Part shown: one piece after another, positions 33,414-43,062 of the stretch
Numbering within the stretch: position 1 is the stretch's first letter
Layout: every line of letters starts with the position of its first letter
DNA from: Clostridia bacterium
Lineage (GTDB): Bacteria > Bacillota_A > Clostridia > Oscillospirales > CAG-272
Direction of reading: 5' to 3'
Length of the DNA stretch: 63,915 nucleotides
Assembly (NCBI GenBank): GCA_017501345.1
Contig: JAFVXC010000029.1
Span: 1 to 63,915, forward strand
The notes under the pieces: generated by a model
Told to the model about the DNA's origin: nothing
The model's input: only the letters and a program-made list of their open reading frames with translations
Database searches by the model: none
Program-made: the position numbers and the translations under genes

Positions 33414-34426
33414 CAGTACAAACTTCCCGAATTCACGACAGGCTGTGCATCACGGTTGCCGCAGAGCACGACGAGCAGATTCGACACCATCGCCGCCTTG
33501 CGCTCCTCGTCGAGCTCGACCGTGTGCTTCTCGTTCAGTCGTTCGAGTGCCATCTCGACCATTCCGACCGCGCCCTCGACGATCATTCTCCGCGCGTCGA
33601 TGATCGCAGACGCCTGCTGACGCTGGAGCATCACAGCGGCGATCTCGGTCGCGTATGCGAGATTCGTAATGCGTGCCTCGAGGATCTCGATGCCCGCCTC
33701 CTCGACGCGCTTCTGGATCTCATCGCGGATCCTGCCCGCTACGATCTCGCTCGACCCGCGCAGGCTTCCGTCGTCGGCAACGCCGTCACCCGTGGTGTCG
33801 ACGTTCGGCGCCATATCGTAAGGATAAAGACGGACGATGTTACGGAGCGCGCTGTCACACTGCAGGGAGAGATATTCCTTGTAGTTGTCTACGTTGAACA
33901 CCGCCTTTGCCGTGTCCACGATGCGCCAGGTCACGGCGATCCCGATCTCAATGGGGTTGCCGAGGCAGTCGTTGATCTTCTGCTTGTTGTTGTTCAGCGT
34001 CATCACCTTGAGGGAGAGCCGCTTGTCTACGGTCTGCGCAGTCGTTCCCTGCACGGGCGCGGGCTGTGCCGTCGAAACGTCTCCGCTCTGGTTCAGCTTG
34101 GTCTTTGCCGCAGGATTGACCGCCGTGCAGAAGGGATTCACAAAAAAGAAGCCGTCGCCCTTGATCGTGCCGATGTATTTACCGAACAGCGTGAGCACAA
34201 GCGCCTCCTGCGGCTTCAGCACCTTGAGCCCGGGGAGCACGATCCACCCGATGCAAATATAAACGACCGAAACGCCTACGAGAGCGTTCGGAAGCGCGCC
34301 CGTCATCCCCTCGTCGAGCATAATGCCGCCTGCGATCAGTGCGGCAAACGCCGCCACGTACAGTACGATCGTCAAGAGCATCACCGCCATACCGTGCTTC
34401 TTGTTTGTCAGGATCTTTTCGTTCAT
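33413..34426 (-). CDS. SPFH/band 7 (stomatin-prohibitin-like) membrane protein
   Basis: 337 aa. Two N-terminal membrane helices (about 12-35 and 46-66), then the SPFH domain starting [17 protein letters not shown] coiled-coil with [17 protein letters not shown] and [15 protein letters not shown] follows. Such proteins form cage-like oligomers that organise membrane domains or hold proteases. A promoter TTGACA-17-TATCAT at 34468-34496 drives it together with the ribbon-helix-helix gene. Confidence 0.9.
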   Translation of the reverse strand: MNEKILTNKKHGMAVMLLTIVLYVAAFAALIAGGIMLDEGMTGALPNALVGVSVVYICIGWIVLPGLKVLKPQEALVLTLFGKYIGTIKGDGFFFVNPFCTAVNPAAKTKLNQSGDVSTAQPAPVQGTTAQTVDKRLSLKVMTLNNNKQKINDCLGNPIEIGIAVTWRIVDTAKAVFNVDNYKEYLSLQCDSALRNIVRLYPYDMAPNVDTTGDGVADDGSLRGSSEIVAGRIRDEIQKRVEEAGIEILEARITNLAYATEIAAVMLQRQQASAIIDARRMIVEGAVGMVEMALERLNEKHTVELDEERKAAMVSNLLVVLCGNRDAQPVVNSGSLY

Positions 34427-34467
34427 AGATGACCTCCATATTATTTTTGAGTTATTTTGATATCAAT

Positions 34468-34496
34468 ATGATATCACAAGTTGCCCTCTTTGTCAA
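34468..34496 (-). promoter_or_regulatory. Promoter of the SPFH operon
   Basis: On the minus strand TTGACA (34491-34496), 17-bp spacer, TATCAT (34468-34473). Confidence 0.75.
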
Positions 34497-34542
34497 TCCC
34501 CCTTCTACAATTTTTCATTTTTTTCGTTTCTCTTATTACCGA

Positions 34543-34571
34543 TTGACAAATCACGGCAAATGTGCTACAAT
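34543..34571 (+). promoter_or_regulatory. Promoter of the alcohol dehydrogenase-araD operon
   Basis: TTGACA (34543-34548), 17-bp spacer, TACAAT (34566-34571), 49 bp before the start codon. Confidence 0.8.
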
Positions 34572-34620
34572 GTAAGGGCTGAAAATTCGATCTTTCTTAA
34601 TAAAGATGAGGTGTCACACT

Positions 34621-35727
34621 ATGAATTTTGATTTTTATCTTCCCACCCGCTTTGTGTCGGGCTTCGGCTGTGTCAAAGCGCACAAGGATCAGCTTTTGGT
34701 CGGACGCTCTGCCTTCATCGTCACGGGCAGAACGAGTGCGAAGAAATGCGGCGCGCTCGACGACGTCTCCTCGGTGCTCGATGAGGTGGGCGTTTCCCAT
34801 ACGGTCTTTTCGGAGGTCACCGAGAACCCGCCCCTCCTTACCTGCTACGAGGGCGGAAGGCTCTGCCGTGCGGCAGGTGCCGATTTCGTCATCGCGATCG
34901 GCGGCGGCTCGGTAATGGACGCGGCGAAGGCGATCTCCGCGTTTGCAACGAATCCCCGTATCGAACCCGAGGGGATCTACAACGTCCCCGCCCTCTCCCC
35001 CTCCCTCCCGATCGTCTGCATCCCGACGACTGCCGGAACGGGCAGTGAGGCGAACCCCTATGCGGTCCTGACCCTCCCCGACGGACGGAACAAAAAGACC
35101 TTCAACGCCCCCTTCTCCTATCCGAAGGTCGCCTTCCTCGATCCCGCCTACACGCGCTCCCTGCCGCGCAGCTATACGATCAGCACCGCGCTCGACGCGT
35201 TCGCACACGCGATCGAATCCTACCTTTCCCCGAAGGCGAACGCCTTTTCCGAGGCGGCTGCACTTTTTGCGGCAAAGGAGATCTGGGACATCCTGTCGCA
35301 GTACCCCGATGCATTCAGCGACGAAATGCGTGAATCCCTTCTTTACGCGGCAACCGCCGCAGGCATTGCGATCAGCATCACGGGAACGGGCTTCCCGCAT
35401 CCGCTCGGCTATTCCCTCACCCTCCTTGACGGGATCTCGCACGGCGCCGCCTGCGCGATCTTCGAGGGCGACTATATCAGGTACAACGAGCGCACAGACA
35501 CGGGCAAGGAAAGGCTCGCACGCTTTTACGAGCATCTCGGCGTCAAGCCGAAGGTGCTGTGCGAATATCTCCCCGCGCTGTCGAGCGTTGATCTCACCCT
35601 CACGGAGGATGAGATCCGCGAGAGAATCGAGCTCGTAAAGGGCGCGAAGAATTACGCGAACAGCCCCTACGTGCTCTCAGAGAGTGAAATGTACGACATC
35701 TACCGCAGTCACTTCAAAAAACGCTAA
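34621..35727 (+). CDS. Iron-containing alcohol dehydrogenase
   Basis: 368 aa from ATG 34621 (GAGGTG seven bases upstream; an ATG at 34606 lies before that site). The NAD motif [11 protein letters not shown] and PTTAGTGSE are present. The metal ligands are the Asp and His of [10 protein letters not shown], the His of GFPHPLGY and that of GISHGAAC. It interconverts an alcohol or polyol and a carbonyl with NAD(P)H in the cytoplasm. Co-transcription with the AraD-like gene 29 bp downstream suggests sugar or polyol catabolism, for example reduction of lactaldehyde or glycolaldehyde. Confidence 0.9.
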   Translation: MNFDFYLPTRFVSGFGCVKAHKDQLLVGRSAFIVTGRTSAKKCGALDDVSSVLDEVGVSHTVFSEVTENPPLLTCYEGGRLCRAAGADFVIAIGGGSVMDAAKAISAFATNPRIEPEGIYNVPALSPSLPIVCIPTTAGTGSEANPYAVLTLPDGRNKKTFNAPFSYPKVAFLDPAYTRSLPRSYTISTALDAFAHAIESYLSPKANAFSEAAALFAAKEIWDILSQYPDAFSDEMRESLLYAATAAGIAISITGTGFPHPLGYSLTLLDGISHGAACAIFEGDYIRYNERTDTGKERLARFYEHLGVKPKVLCEYLPALSSVDLTLTEDEIRERIELVKGAKNYANSPYVLSESEMYDIYRSHFKKR

Positions 35728-35756
35728 TTATTATTTATAAAAAGAGGTATATTATT

Positions 35757-36470
35757 ATGTTGGAAGCACTGAAAAAGGAAGTATACGAGGCCAATATGGA
35801 CCTCGTCCGCCACAATCTCGTTCTCTTCACCTGGGGTAACGTCTCTGGGATCGACCGCGAGAAGGGTCTCGTCGTCATCAAGCCCTCGGGCGTCTCCTAC
35901 AGCGAGCTGTCCGCGATCGATCTCCCCGTGCTCGATCTCGAAACGGGTAAGGTCGTCGAGGGCTCCTACCGCCCGTCGTCCGATACCCCGACCCACCTTC
36001 AGCTCTACCGCGCATTCCCCGAGATCGGCGGCATCACGCACACCCACTCGGTCTACGCAACCTCCTTCGCACAGGCGGGACGCGACATTCTGCCGTACGG
36101 AACCACCCACGCAGACCACTTCGCGGGCGGCATTCCCTGCACGCGTAAGATGACCCCCGAGGAGATCGGCGGCGAGTACGAGCTTGAGACCGCCAACGTC
36201 ATCATCGAGACCTTTAAGAGCCGCGGCCTTTCCGCAGAGGAGATTGCCGCTGTTCTCGTGCATTCACACGGTCCCTTCACCTGGGGCAAGAACGCCGCAA
36301 AGTCGGTCGAAAATGCGGCTGTGCTCGAGACCGTAGCACAGATGGCGTTCCAGAGCGAGATCCTCGGAAGCGCACTGCTCCGCGAGGGCGGCGCCGAAAT
36401 GCAGAGAGAGCTTCTCGAAAAGCACTTCTACCGGAAGCACGGCGCAAACGCGTACTACGGACAGAAATAA
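35757..36470 (+). CDS. araD: L-ribulose-5-phosphate 4-epimerase / class II aldolase family
   Basis: 237 aa, the length of AraD. Zinc ligands are the two His of THTHSVYA and the His of [16 protein letters not shown] and KPSGVSY are the phosphate-binding motifs. It would epimerise L-ribulose-5-P to D-xylulose-5-P in arabinose use. Fuculose- or rhamnulose-phosphate aldolase is possible because the fold is shared, but the HSHGPF motif and length favour the epimerase. A terminator follows at 36497-36536. Confidence 0.88.
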   Translation: MLEALKKEVYEANMDLVRHNLVLFTWGNVSGIDREKGLVVIKPSGVSYSELSAIDLPVLDLETGKVVEGSYRPSSDTPTHLQLYRAFPEIGGITHTHSVYATSFAQAGRDILPYGTTHADHFAGGIPCTRKMTPEEIGGEYELETANVIIETFKSRGLSAEEIAAVLVHSHGPFTWGKNAAKSVENAAVLETVAQMAFQSEILGSALLREGGAEMQRELLEKHFYRKHGANAYYGQK

Positions 36471-36496
36471 TCGCGCGAAAAATCCATAGCGAAGGA

Positions 36497-36536
36497 ACGG
36501 ATGTCCCCGCACACGCGGACGGCATCCGTTTTTTTT
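36497..36536 (+). terminator. Terminator after araD
   Basis: The stem ACGGATG/CATCCGT with an inner CCCCGC/GCGG pairing is followed by eight T. Confidence 0.82.
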
Positions 36537-36557
36537 GAAGAAATTTCGTATTTCCTA

Positions 36558-36600
36558 TTGACAAAGCGAACGGTATGTTGTATGATTGTATTAGTACAAC
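36558..36600 (+). promoter_or_regulatory. Promoter and operator of the GntR-ABC operon
   Basis: TTGACA (36558-36563), 17-bp spacer, TATGAT (36581-36586). Starting at the last base of the -10 box is the palindrome TTGTA-TTAG-TACAA (36586-36599). A wider one, GTTGTA...TACAAC, spans 36578-36600. This is well placed for autorepression by the GntR protein encoded next. Confidence 0.72.
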
Positions 36601-36626
36601 AGTACAAAGAGAGGAGGAGCATCAAC

Positions 36627-37034
36627 GTGTCTTGGAAATTTAACCGCACGGAGGCGGTGTTCGTGCAGATCGCGAACCGTCTACGGCAGGAGATCCTCTG
36701 CGGCACCTATCCCCCCGGGATGCAGATCCCACCCGTTCGCCAGATCGCGCTCGACGCGGCGGTCAACCCCAATACCGTACAAAAAGCGCTCGCCGCCCTC
36801 GAATCCGAGGGACTGCTCTACGCGCACGGAACGGTCGGCAGATTCGTCACGTCTGACACCGCCGTACTCGACGCCGCACGCGAAAAGGCAAAGCACGCCG
36901 CCATCAAGGCACTCGTCCGAGAGGCGACCGCGCTCGGCATCACAAAGACCGAGCTCTTAGAATACTTCGAAAAGGAGGAACCGACAAATGAACACCCCGA
37001 TCCTCACGTGCAGGAATTTGCAGAAGAGCTATAA
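36627..37034 (+). CDS. GntR-family regulator, YtrA type
   Basis: 135 aa from GTG 36627 with AGGAGG nine bases upstream. Winged helix at residues 10-75 (IANRLRQEILCGTYPPG, NPNTVQKALAALESEGLL), then a short 45-residue tail instead of a large effector domain, as in YtrA. YtrA regulators sit in front of ABC transporters and repress them. The palindrome at 36586-36599 is its probable site. It overlaps the ATPase gene by 47 bp. Confidence 0.9.
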   Translation: MSWKFNRTEAVFVQIANRLRQEILCGTYPPGMQIPPVRQIALDAAVNPNTVQKALAALESEGLLYAHGTVGRFVTSDTAVLDAAREKAKHAAIKALVREATALGITKTELLEYFEKEEPTNEHPDPHVQEFAEEL

Positions 37035-37707
37035 GCCCGGCGTTCCTGTCCTCAAAAATCTGAATCTGACCCTCACGGGCGGCAACATCGTCGGTCTGCT
37101 CGGGCCGAACGGATGCGGCAAATCCACGCTGATGAAGCTGATCACGGGACTTCTCGTGCCCGACAGCGGCGAGATCGAGATCTGCGGCGAGCCCCGAAGC
37201 GAGAGGACGAACCGCTTCGTCTCCTATCTGCCCGAGCGCACTTATTTTAATAATTGGATGCTGATCGACGAGCTCCTCGCGTACTTCTCCGAGTTCTACG
37301 AGGACTTTGACGAGACCCTCGCGCGGAGGATGCTCTTCGACCTCGGGATCGACACGAAGGCGCGTCTCAAAACCCTATCGAAGGGCACGAAAGAGAAGGT
37401 CCAGCTCATTATGGTCATGGCACGCCGCGCAAAGCTTTATCTGCTCGACGAGCCGATCGCAGGCGTTGACCCCGCCGCGCGCGACTACATCCTTGAGACC
37501 ATTATCGGTAACTATAACTCCGAGGCGGCGGTCGTCATCACGACGCACCTCATTTACGACGTTGAGCCCGTGCTCGATAAATTCGCGTTTATGTCATACG
37601 GCGGCGTGATCAAGCTCGCAGGTGACGCAGACGAGGTGCGCGCAGAGCACGGTAAATCCCTCGACGAGCTTTTCAGGGAGGTGTTCAGATGTTCGGTAAA
37701 CTCTTAA
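36988..37707 (+). CDS. ABC transporter ATP-binding protein
   Basis: 239 aa. Walker A GPNGCGKST, signature LSKGTKEKVQ (Gly-Thr variant of LSGGQ), Walker B LYLLDEP, and the switch His in TTHL. It starts inside the GntR gene with AAGGAGG upstream. It pairs with the permease encoded next and follows the YtrA pattern of exporters induced by envelope stress or peptide antibiotics. The exported substrate is unknown. Confidence 0.92.
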   Translation: MNTPILTCRNLQKSYKPGVPVLKNLNLTLTGGNIVGLLGPNGCGKSTLMKLITGLLVPDSGEIEICGEPRSERTNRFVSYLPERTYFNNWMLIDELLAYFSEFYEDFDETLARRMLFDLGIDTKARLKTLSKGTKEKVQLIMVMARRAKLYLLDEPIAGVDPAARDYILETIIGNYNSEAAVVITTHLIYDVEPVLDKFAFMSYGGVIKLAGDADEVRAEHGKSLDELFREVFRCSVNS

Positions 37708-38561
37708 AGCACGATTTTAAGGCTGTCTTCCGCTACTGGTGGATGCTCCTTCCCTCGGTTCCCGCCGTGTGCATCGGACTCGGGCTCGCCTTCCGATTTC
37801 TCTATACTTACGAGTCTCCCCAAAGAGGATTCCCGCTGCTCGAGCTCCTCGTGATGCTTTTTATGATCTTCGCGATCATCGCGCTGTCCGCATCGGTGCT
37901 CGTGACACCGATCCTCTCCCTCGTCCGCTTCTATAAGCATCTCTATACCGACGAGGGGTATCTGACCTTCACGCTCCCCGTGCGCCGCAGTGCCCTGCTG
38001 ATGTCAAAGCTCGTGAACGCACTGATCTTTGACGCGATGTACGCGTGTCTCCTGGGTCTCTCGGTCTCCGCCGCTGTTCTGATCGCCGTCCCGGGCGACG
38101 TCATCTCCGCGTTCTTCCGCGGCGTCTCCGATCTTTTTCGGTACTACTCCGATCTTTTTCGGTACTACCCCGATCTGTGGCAGTACAGCTTTTGGAGCAT
38201 CCTTTTCATCTTAGAGCTCATTCTCCTCGCCATAGCGGTCGACCTCTTCACGAACCTGCTTCTCTACTTCTCCGTCACCATCGGTGCGCTGATCGTAAAG
38301 AAGGCGAAGCTGGTCGTCGGGCTCGCAATCTACTACGGCACGAATACCGTGCTGAGCTGGGTGACGAATATCCTTTCCTACGTCATCCTTCCGTTCACTT
38401 TAAGTGAGATCGTGATCCTTGCCGGTGGAATGTCTCCGCACGCAGCCCTCGGAATACTCGCGCTGATGCTTCTCATTGGAATCGCAATCGTCGCGACCCT
38501 CGCCTTTACGCTGTATTCACTGACACTCGGACGGCTTCAGCGCAGTCTCAATCTCGCTTAA
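37689..38561 (+). CDS. ABC transporter permease
   Basis: 290 aa with six membrane segments of the ABC-2 type. It overlaps the ATPase by 19 bp. Residues 147-160 are an exact tandem heptapeptide, SDLFRYY repeated twice, encoded by two identical 21-bp units (38127-38168). A degenerate third copy PDLWQYS follows. The repeat falls in the extracytoplasmic loop between helices 3 and 4 and looks like a recent slippage expansion. Confidence 0.85.
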   Translation: MFGKLLKHDFKAVFRYWWMLLPSVPAVCIGLGLAFRFLYTYESPQRGFPLLELLVMLFMIFAIIALSASVLVTPILSLVRFYKHLYTDEGYLTFTLPVRRSALLMSKLVNALIFDAMYACLLGLSVSAAVLIAVPGDVISAFFRGVSDLFRYYSDLFRYYPDLWQYSFWSILFILELILLAIAVDLFTNLLLYFSVTIGALIVKKAKLVVGLAIYYGTNTVLSWVTNILSYVILPFTLSEIVILAGGMSPHAALGILALMLLIGIAIVATLAFTLYSLTLGRLQRSLNLA

Positions 38562-38574
38562 AGGGGGTGCCGAT

Positions 38575-39633
38575 ATGAAACGCTTTATCAGACTCACAGC
38601 AGTCCTTCTGCTTTCTCTTACGGTTCTCCTCCTCGCGTCCTGCACACCTACCGAGGATGATCTGTCCTCTATGTTCGATCCGTCCGACGCCGTAGTGTGG
38701 GAGGTATCGGAGGACGGAAAAACGATCATCGGCGGCGGCAAGACCTATAAGCACATCACCATTGCGGATAAATACGTATTCGCTCCGACCGCCGAGCACA
38801 CGTTCTATAACTGGGTCGAGCTTCCGTTTGACAATTACGAATACGTATCGCTCTCCTCCTATGCACAGTCGAGCGAGATCATTTGGGCAAACGGCAACAA
38901 CGGCCGCGTGCGGATCTACGCAACCGAGGACGGCAACGCCTCCCTGAAAAGCTTCTTCAATAGCCCCCTGAAAAGCTTCCACTTTTTCGAGAAGTCGAAC
39001 ACAAACTATCGCTCCTACCTTGGCATGGAGGAGCTCGACGCATTCGAGGATCTCCGAAGAAGCGGCGTCACCGCAAGGATCGTCAACGTATCTGTCTTAG
39101 AGGATGTCCCCTGCTACAGGATCTCTGCCTACGATGAATACGAGGTCTTACGCTATGACTGCGCCGCGATCTACGCGTACGAGGGCTCACTGTATTACCT
39201 CAACTACCTCGATCTTGACAACTCCTACTTCGACGCCGACGGAAACTTCTCCTATCGGAGCGGCAGCGTCACCTTGACGCGGCTCGAGGAACACGTAAAG
39301 GAGACCGCCGAGGCGCTGATCGACGGCGTGCAATACCGCCCCTACGAAAGCACCTACGAGGCAGACGACTACTACGAGGACGACTATGACGACTACTTCG
39401 ACAACGACGACGACTATGACGAGGACGTCTACTACGACTCCGACCTGTTCGTACTCTTCTGGATCACCTTCGCCCTCCTCGGCTTCGTTGCACCGATCCC
39501 CTTCCTCGTCCTCGGTCTGACGCTTCCGCGCTCTGCAAAGCGTAACTATCCGAGGTACTGGTATTCCGTTGCCGTCGCCGCGGCAGTCTGGTTCCTTGCG
39601 GCAGCAGGGCTTATGCTTCTGTTGATCCTTTGA
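38575..39633 (+). CDS. Lipoprotein with an acidic Asp/Tyr tail and two C-terminal helices
   Basis: 352 aa. Lipobox LLASC near residue 22 and a signal peptide place the bulk outside the membrane. An ordered domain (residues 35-250) is followed by a run of Asp, Glu and Tyr (about 261-289, ADDYYEDDYDDYF and so on) and two membrane helices (about 290-315 and 325-350). The combination of lipid anchor and C-terminal helices is odd. It is the last gene of the GntR-ABC operon. No family recognised; metal or cation binding by the acidic run is a guess. Confidence 0.7.
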   Translation: MKRFIRLTAVLLLSLTVLLLASCTPTEDDLSSMFDPSDAVVWEVSEDGKTIIGGGKTYKHITIADKYVFAPTAEHTFYNWVELPFDNYEYVSLSSYAQSSEIIWANGNNGRVRIYATEDGNASLKSFFNSPLKSFHFFEKSNTNYRSYLGMEELDAFEDLRRSGVTARIVNVSVLEDVPCYRISAYDEYEVLRYDCAAIYAYEGSLYYLNYLDLDNSYFDADGNFSYRSGSVTLTRLEEHVKETAEALIDGVQYRPYESTYEADDYYEDDYDDYFDNDDDYDEDVYYDSDLFVLFWITFALLGFVAPIPFLVLGLTLPRSAKRNYPRYWYSVAVAAAVWFLAAAGLMLLLIL

Positions 39634-39660
39634 CCCGCATAGCGGCAAATGATAAACCCG

Positions 39661-39689
39661 AAAGGGCTGTCTCAATGAGACAGCCCTTT
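39661..39689. terminator. Terminator shared by convergent genes
   Basis: A 13-bp perfect stem AAAGGGCTGTCTC/GAGACAGCCCTTT. The stop codon of the minus-strand flippase gene (39672-39674) lies in its loop, so the last codons of that gene form the stem. Confidence 0.8.
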
Positions 39690-41366
39690 CTGCTTTCCCG
39701 TCGGCTCATAAAACAATAGCCGCGCGAGCTTCTTCCCCATCGGAATCGCCTCGACGTCCTCCCGTCTCAGCGCACGGCTCCGTACGGCGGCGATCAGATA
39801 TCCGAGGGCGGCAGTCAGCACCGCAAGAAGCACCTTCCACGCGGCAAATCCGCCGTACATTGAGAGGAGCACGTATACGCCCCCCGCAAGCGATACCCCG
39901 ACCGACGACGCGAGAAAGGGCTTCCCGAACACCGAGGAGATTGATTCGCTCCCCGGTGAATAACGATAGACAAAGTAAAGATTCATCGAGGTCACGATCA
40001 GATTGCAAAGGAAGGTACTGACGGGCGCACCGTAAATGTTCGTGTCGGGATTCCCGACGAGGAAATACTCCGATGCGATCTTGACGAGTGCCCCGACCGA
40101 CATCGACAGCAGTGCCTTCCCCGGGTGACCGTAGGTCGACAGGATCGCGTTCGTCACGGTCATAAAGCAAGAAAAGAGGACGGACAGGGCAAGGATCGAC
40201 AGAAGCGGCGCGGCGATCGCGACCGCCGCAGTCTCCCTCGGATACAGAAGCGTCAGGATCGGCTCCGAAAAGACCGACAGCCCCATCGACGCAGGGATCG
40301 CAAGCAGTGCGGTGATCCGCATCGCAGACGCGATCACGGTGCGCTCCTCTCCGCGCCGCCCCGAGCGGAAGGCAGAGGACAAAAGCGGAACGAGCGCGAG
40401 CGACACGGGCGTGATCAGCGACGCGGGCAGGTTAAAGAGCGGAAGCGCGAGATTGCCGTAGCTGCTGTACATCGTCTCGGCAATATGCGTGTCAAAGCCC
40501 GCGTCCTGCAGACGTCCCGAGATCAGAACGGTATCGACGACCGACGCGACGCTGAGAACGAGCGAGCTGCACGTGACGGGCGCAGCGATCCGAAGAATAC
40601 GGAGGAAGGAGGATTCGTTCGGTCTCCCGTTGTCTCCCCTTCCCGATATATGCTCTCCGAGAGCCCTTTCGGGCGAAAAGCCGAGCTTCATCACGAGAAG
40701 ATAGAGCATCGAAAGAAATACCCCGAGCGTCAGCCCCGTCACCGCAAAGGCGGCGCACACGGTCTTGTCGTAGCCGCGCGATACGGCAAAATGGGCAAGC
40801 AGAAGCCCGAACACAAGCTTTCCGAGCGACTCGATCACCTCGGACACTGCAGTCGGCGCCATTTTCTGAAAGCCCTGAAAATACCCGCGGATCGCCGCCG
40901 AAACGCAGGAGAAGAGTAGGGTCGGCGCGATCGCCCGAAGGCATAAGGCTGCACCCGCAAGCCCGATCCGCGCCGAAATAAATTCCGCCCCGAAAAAGAG
41001 AAAGAGACTTCCCGCGCCGCCAAGGCAAAGAAACAGAAGAAGCGCGGCACGATAGACCTTCACCGCCCCCACAGCGTCCCCGCACGCTTCTCTCTCGGCA
41101 ACGAGGATCGACACCGCGAGCGGCAGTCCCGCCGACGCGATCAGATAAAGCGTTACGTAGATATGGCTCGCGGCAAGAAAATACGCCATACCGCCGATGC
41201 CGATCGCCCTGACGAGCGGAATGCGGTAAAGCAGTCCGATGATCTTCGACAAAACAGCCGCGACCGTCAGGATCCCTACTCCCGAAAAAAATTTCCTCTG
41301 TGGCTCTGTCGTCCGCCCCGAGACGCCTGCAGAGTAACACACCTTCTCCCTTTTCTCCCCTGTCAT
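39672..41366 (-). CDS. Polysaccharide/lipid flippase of the SpoVB-MurJ (MOP) superfamily
   Basis: 564 aa with about 14 membrane helices. FSGVGILTVAAVLSKIIGLLYRIPLVRAIG opens like SpoVB, and AAIRGYFQGFQKMAPTAVSEVIESLGK is the family hallmark around helix 4-5. Members flip lipid-linked wall precursors, and SpoVB acts during spore cortex formation. It is the last gene of the recJ-relA-dtd-hemZ block. GAGGAAC lies upstream of the start. A general lipid II flippase role is equally possible. Confidence 0.85.
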   Translation of the reverse strand: MTGEKREKVCYSAGVSGRTTEPQRKFFSGVGILTVAAVLSKIIGLLYRIPLVRAIGIGGMAYFLAASHIYVTLYLIASAGLPLAVSILVAEREACGDAVGAVKVYRAALLLFLCLGGAGSLFLFFGAEFISARIGLAGAALCLRAIAPTLLFSCVSAAIRGYFQGFQKMAPTAVSEVIESLGKLVFGLLLAHFAVSRGYDKTVCAAFAVTGLTLGVFLSMLYLLVMKLGFSPERALGEHISGRGDNGRPNESSFLRILRIAAPVTCSSLVLSVASVVDTVLISGRLQDAGFDTHIAETMYSSYGNLALPLFNLPASLITPVSLALVPLLSSAFRSGRRGEERTVIASAMRITALLAIPASMGLSVFSEPILTLLYPRETAAVAIAAPLLSILALSVLFSCFMTVTNAILSTYGHPGKALLSMSVGALVKIASEYFLVGNPDTNIYGAPVSTFLCNLIVTSMNLYFVYRYSPGSESISSVFGKPFLASSVGVSLAGGVYVLLSMYGGFAAWKVLLAVLTAALGYLIAAVRSRALRREDVEAIPMGKKLARLLFYEPTGKQKGLSH

Positions 41367-41471
41367 ATACCGTTCCTCACAAAAAAAATCGAGCGGCGCA
41401 CGGACTGTGCGCCGCTCTCCTCTTTTCTATCATACGTCGAGGGAGAAAGGATTATGCGAGGGTCAGCGTCC

Positions 41472-42989
41472 TTAGAGCGCGGAATAAAACGCCTCGATTT
41501 CCGCAAATTTTTCGAGATATGCATCTCCGCCGAGGTACTCGTAGGGGTACTTCGGGTTAAAGAGACGGCGGATCGTGTTCTTGATCTCGCCCGTTTCGGG
41601 ATCTGCGTGCGCTTCGACAAGCTTCGTAACAGCCCCCGCACCCGCCGAGAAGATCGAGTGGATCTCCTCCATCATATAGATGTTGTAGAGTCCCTCGGTT
41701 CCGTCAAGCGCAAAGCCAACATTCTCAAGATTGCCGACCGTATTCTTCTGGCGGTACATATAGTACGGACGGTAGCCCGCCGCCTGCGCGCGGATCTGCG
41801 AATAGTCGACGCACTTGCCGACGTCTCCGCCGCGCATCGAGTAAATGCCGTCACCGCGCTTCAGAATATCCGCCGAGCGCTTGACTGCGAAGGTATGTAC
41901 GGTCACGTTCTCGGGGCGAAGCTCGAGGATCTTATCCATCGTTACGGAGAAGGTCTTGAAGGAATCTCCGGGAAGCCCCGCGATGAGATCGGTATTGATG
42001 ACGGGGATCCCCGACGCGCGCGCGATCTCATACGCGCGATAGAACTCCTCTGCCGAATGCGCGCGACCGATGCCGTGAAGCACCTCCTCCGAAAGGCTCT
42101 GCGGATTTACGCTGATGCGCGTAACGCCGTAGGACGCCGCAATCGCGAGCTTCTCCGCGTCGATCGTATCGGGTCTGCCGCACTCGACGGTAAACTCCGA
42201 AAGAAGCGACACGTCGGTACATTCCGCGACCGTCGAAAGAAGCACGCGAAGCTGCTCTGCCGTGAGGATCGTCGGCGTTCCGCCGCCGACGTAGATCGTC
42301 CGCACGCGAAGCCCGAGGCGGCTGATCTCACGGAAGATCTCACGGATCTCAAGACAGAGCCTCGTCAGATAGTCGGGGATCAGCGACAGAAGGCGCTTTG
42401 ACGTATAGGAAACGAAGGAGCAATATTCGCACCGCGAGGGACAGAACGGGATTGAGATATAAACGCTGCAATCCTCTCGGTTATACTCCCCGACGAGCCG
42501 ACGCTCGTTCATCGCGACGTCGATCGCAAGCGACGCCTTCTTGGGGATCACGAGATATTCGTTATTCAGAACCTTCTTGACACGCGTCTTGCTCATTCCC
42601 TCGTCAAGGAAGGACATCGCAACCTTCGACGGACGAACGCCCGTGAGCATTCCCCACGACGGACGGTACGCCCGCACAAGAGAGCAGACAGCAAAGACCG
42701 CCGCACCAACCGCGAGCTTCCGTGCGCGGTCACTTGAAATGGGCGGATGCCCCGAGGGATAATGCTCGGGACGGTAAAGCCCCTCGCGCTCGGCCTCGGA
42801 GAGCCTGTCTCCGATCCTCAGCACCGCCTTCGCCGTGTATCCCGTCTCGGTTTGCTTCACCCGAACCGTCAAATGGGGGGTCTCGGGCGTGTCCTCCTCA
42901 TCCGGGGAGAATTTCTCGCCGGGGAAAAAGATGAGTGCGAGTGTCTGTACGTAATATACGTTGATTTCCGAATCAAGATCGAGAATCAT
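41472..42989 (-). CDS. hemZ: Radical SAM coproporphyrinogen dehydrogenase-like protein HemZ
   Basis: 505 aa. A 150-residue N-terminal extension typical of HemZ precedes the radical SAM core. The core has CPSRCEYCSF ([4Fe-4S] ligands in C-x3-C-x2-C), VGGGTPT and NPQSLSEEVLHGIGR for SAM binding. The length fits HemZ rather than HemN or HemW. Whether it oxidises coproporphyrinogen is unclear because no other heme genes are nearby. The position between dtd and the flippase is usual in Clostridia. Confidence 0.88.
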   Translation of the reverse strand: MILDLDSEINVYYVQTLALIFFPGEKFSPDEEDTPETPHLTVRVKQTETGYTAKAVLRIGDRLSEAEREGLYRPEHYPSGHPPISSDRARKLAVGAAVFAVCSLVRAYRPSWGMLTGVRPSKVAMSFLDEGMSKTRVKKVLNNEYLVIPKKASLAIDVAMNERRLVGEYNREDCSVYISIPFCPSRCEYCSFVSYTSKRLLSLIPDYLTRLCLEIREIFREISRLGLRVRTIYVGGGTPTILTAEQLRVLLSTVAECTDVSLLSEFTVECGRPDTIDAEKLAIAASYGVTRISVNPQSLSEEVLHGIGRAHSAEEFYRAYEIARASGIPVINTDLIAGLPGDSFKTFSVTMDKILELRPENVTVHTFAVKRSADILKRGDGIYSMRGGDVGKCVDYSQIRAQAAGYRPYYMYRQKNTVGNLENVGFALDGTEGLYNIYMMEEIHSIFSAGAGAVTKLVEAHADPETGEIKNTIRRLFNPKYPYEYLGGDAYLEKFAEIEAFYSAL

Positions 42990-43062
42990 AATCCAAAAGC
43001 TGTTACGGGATATCCCGTATCCTTTCCGTGTATGATGATGTCAAGTCAATCAAAAGCTGCGG

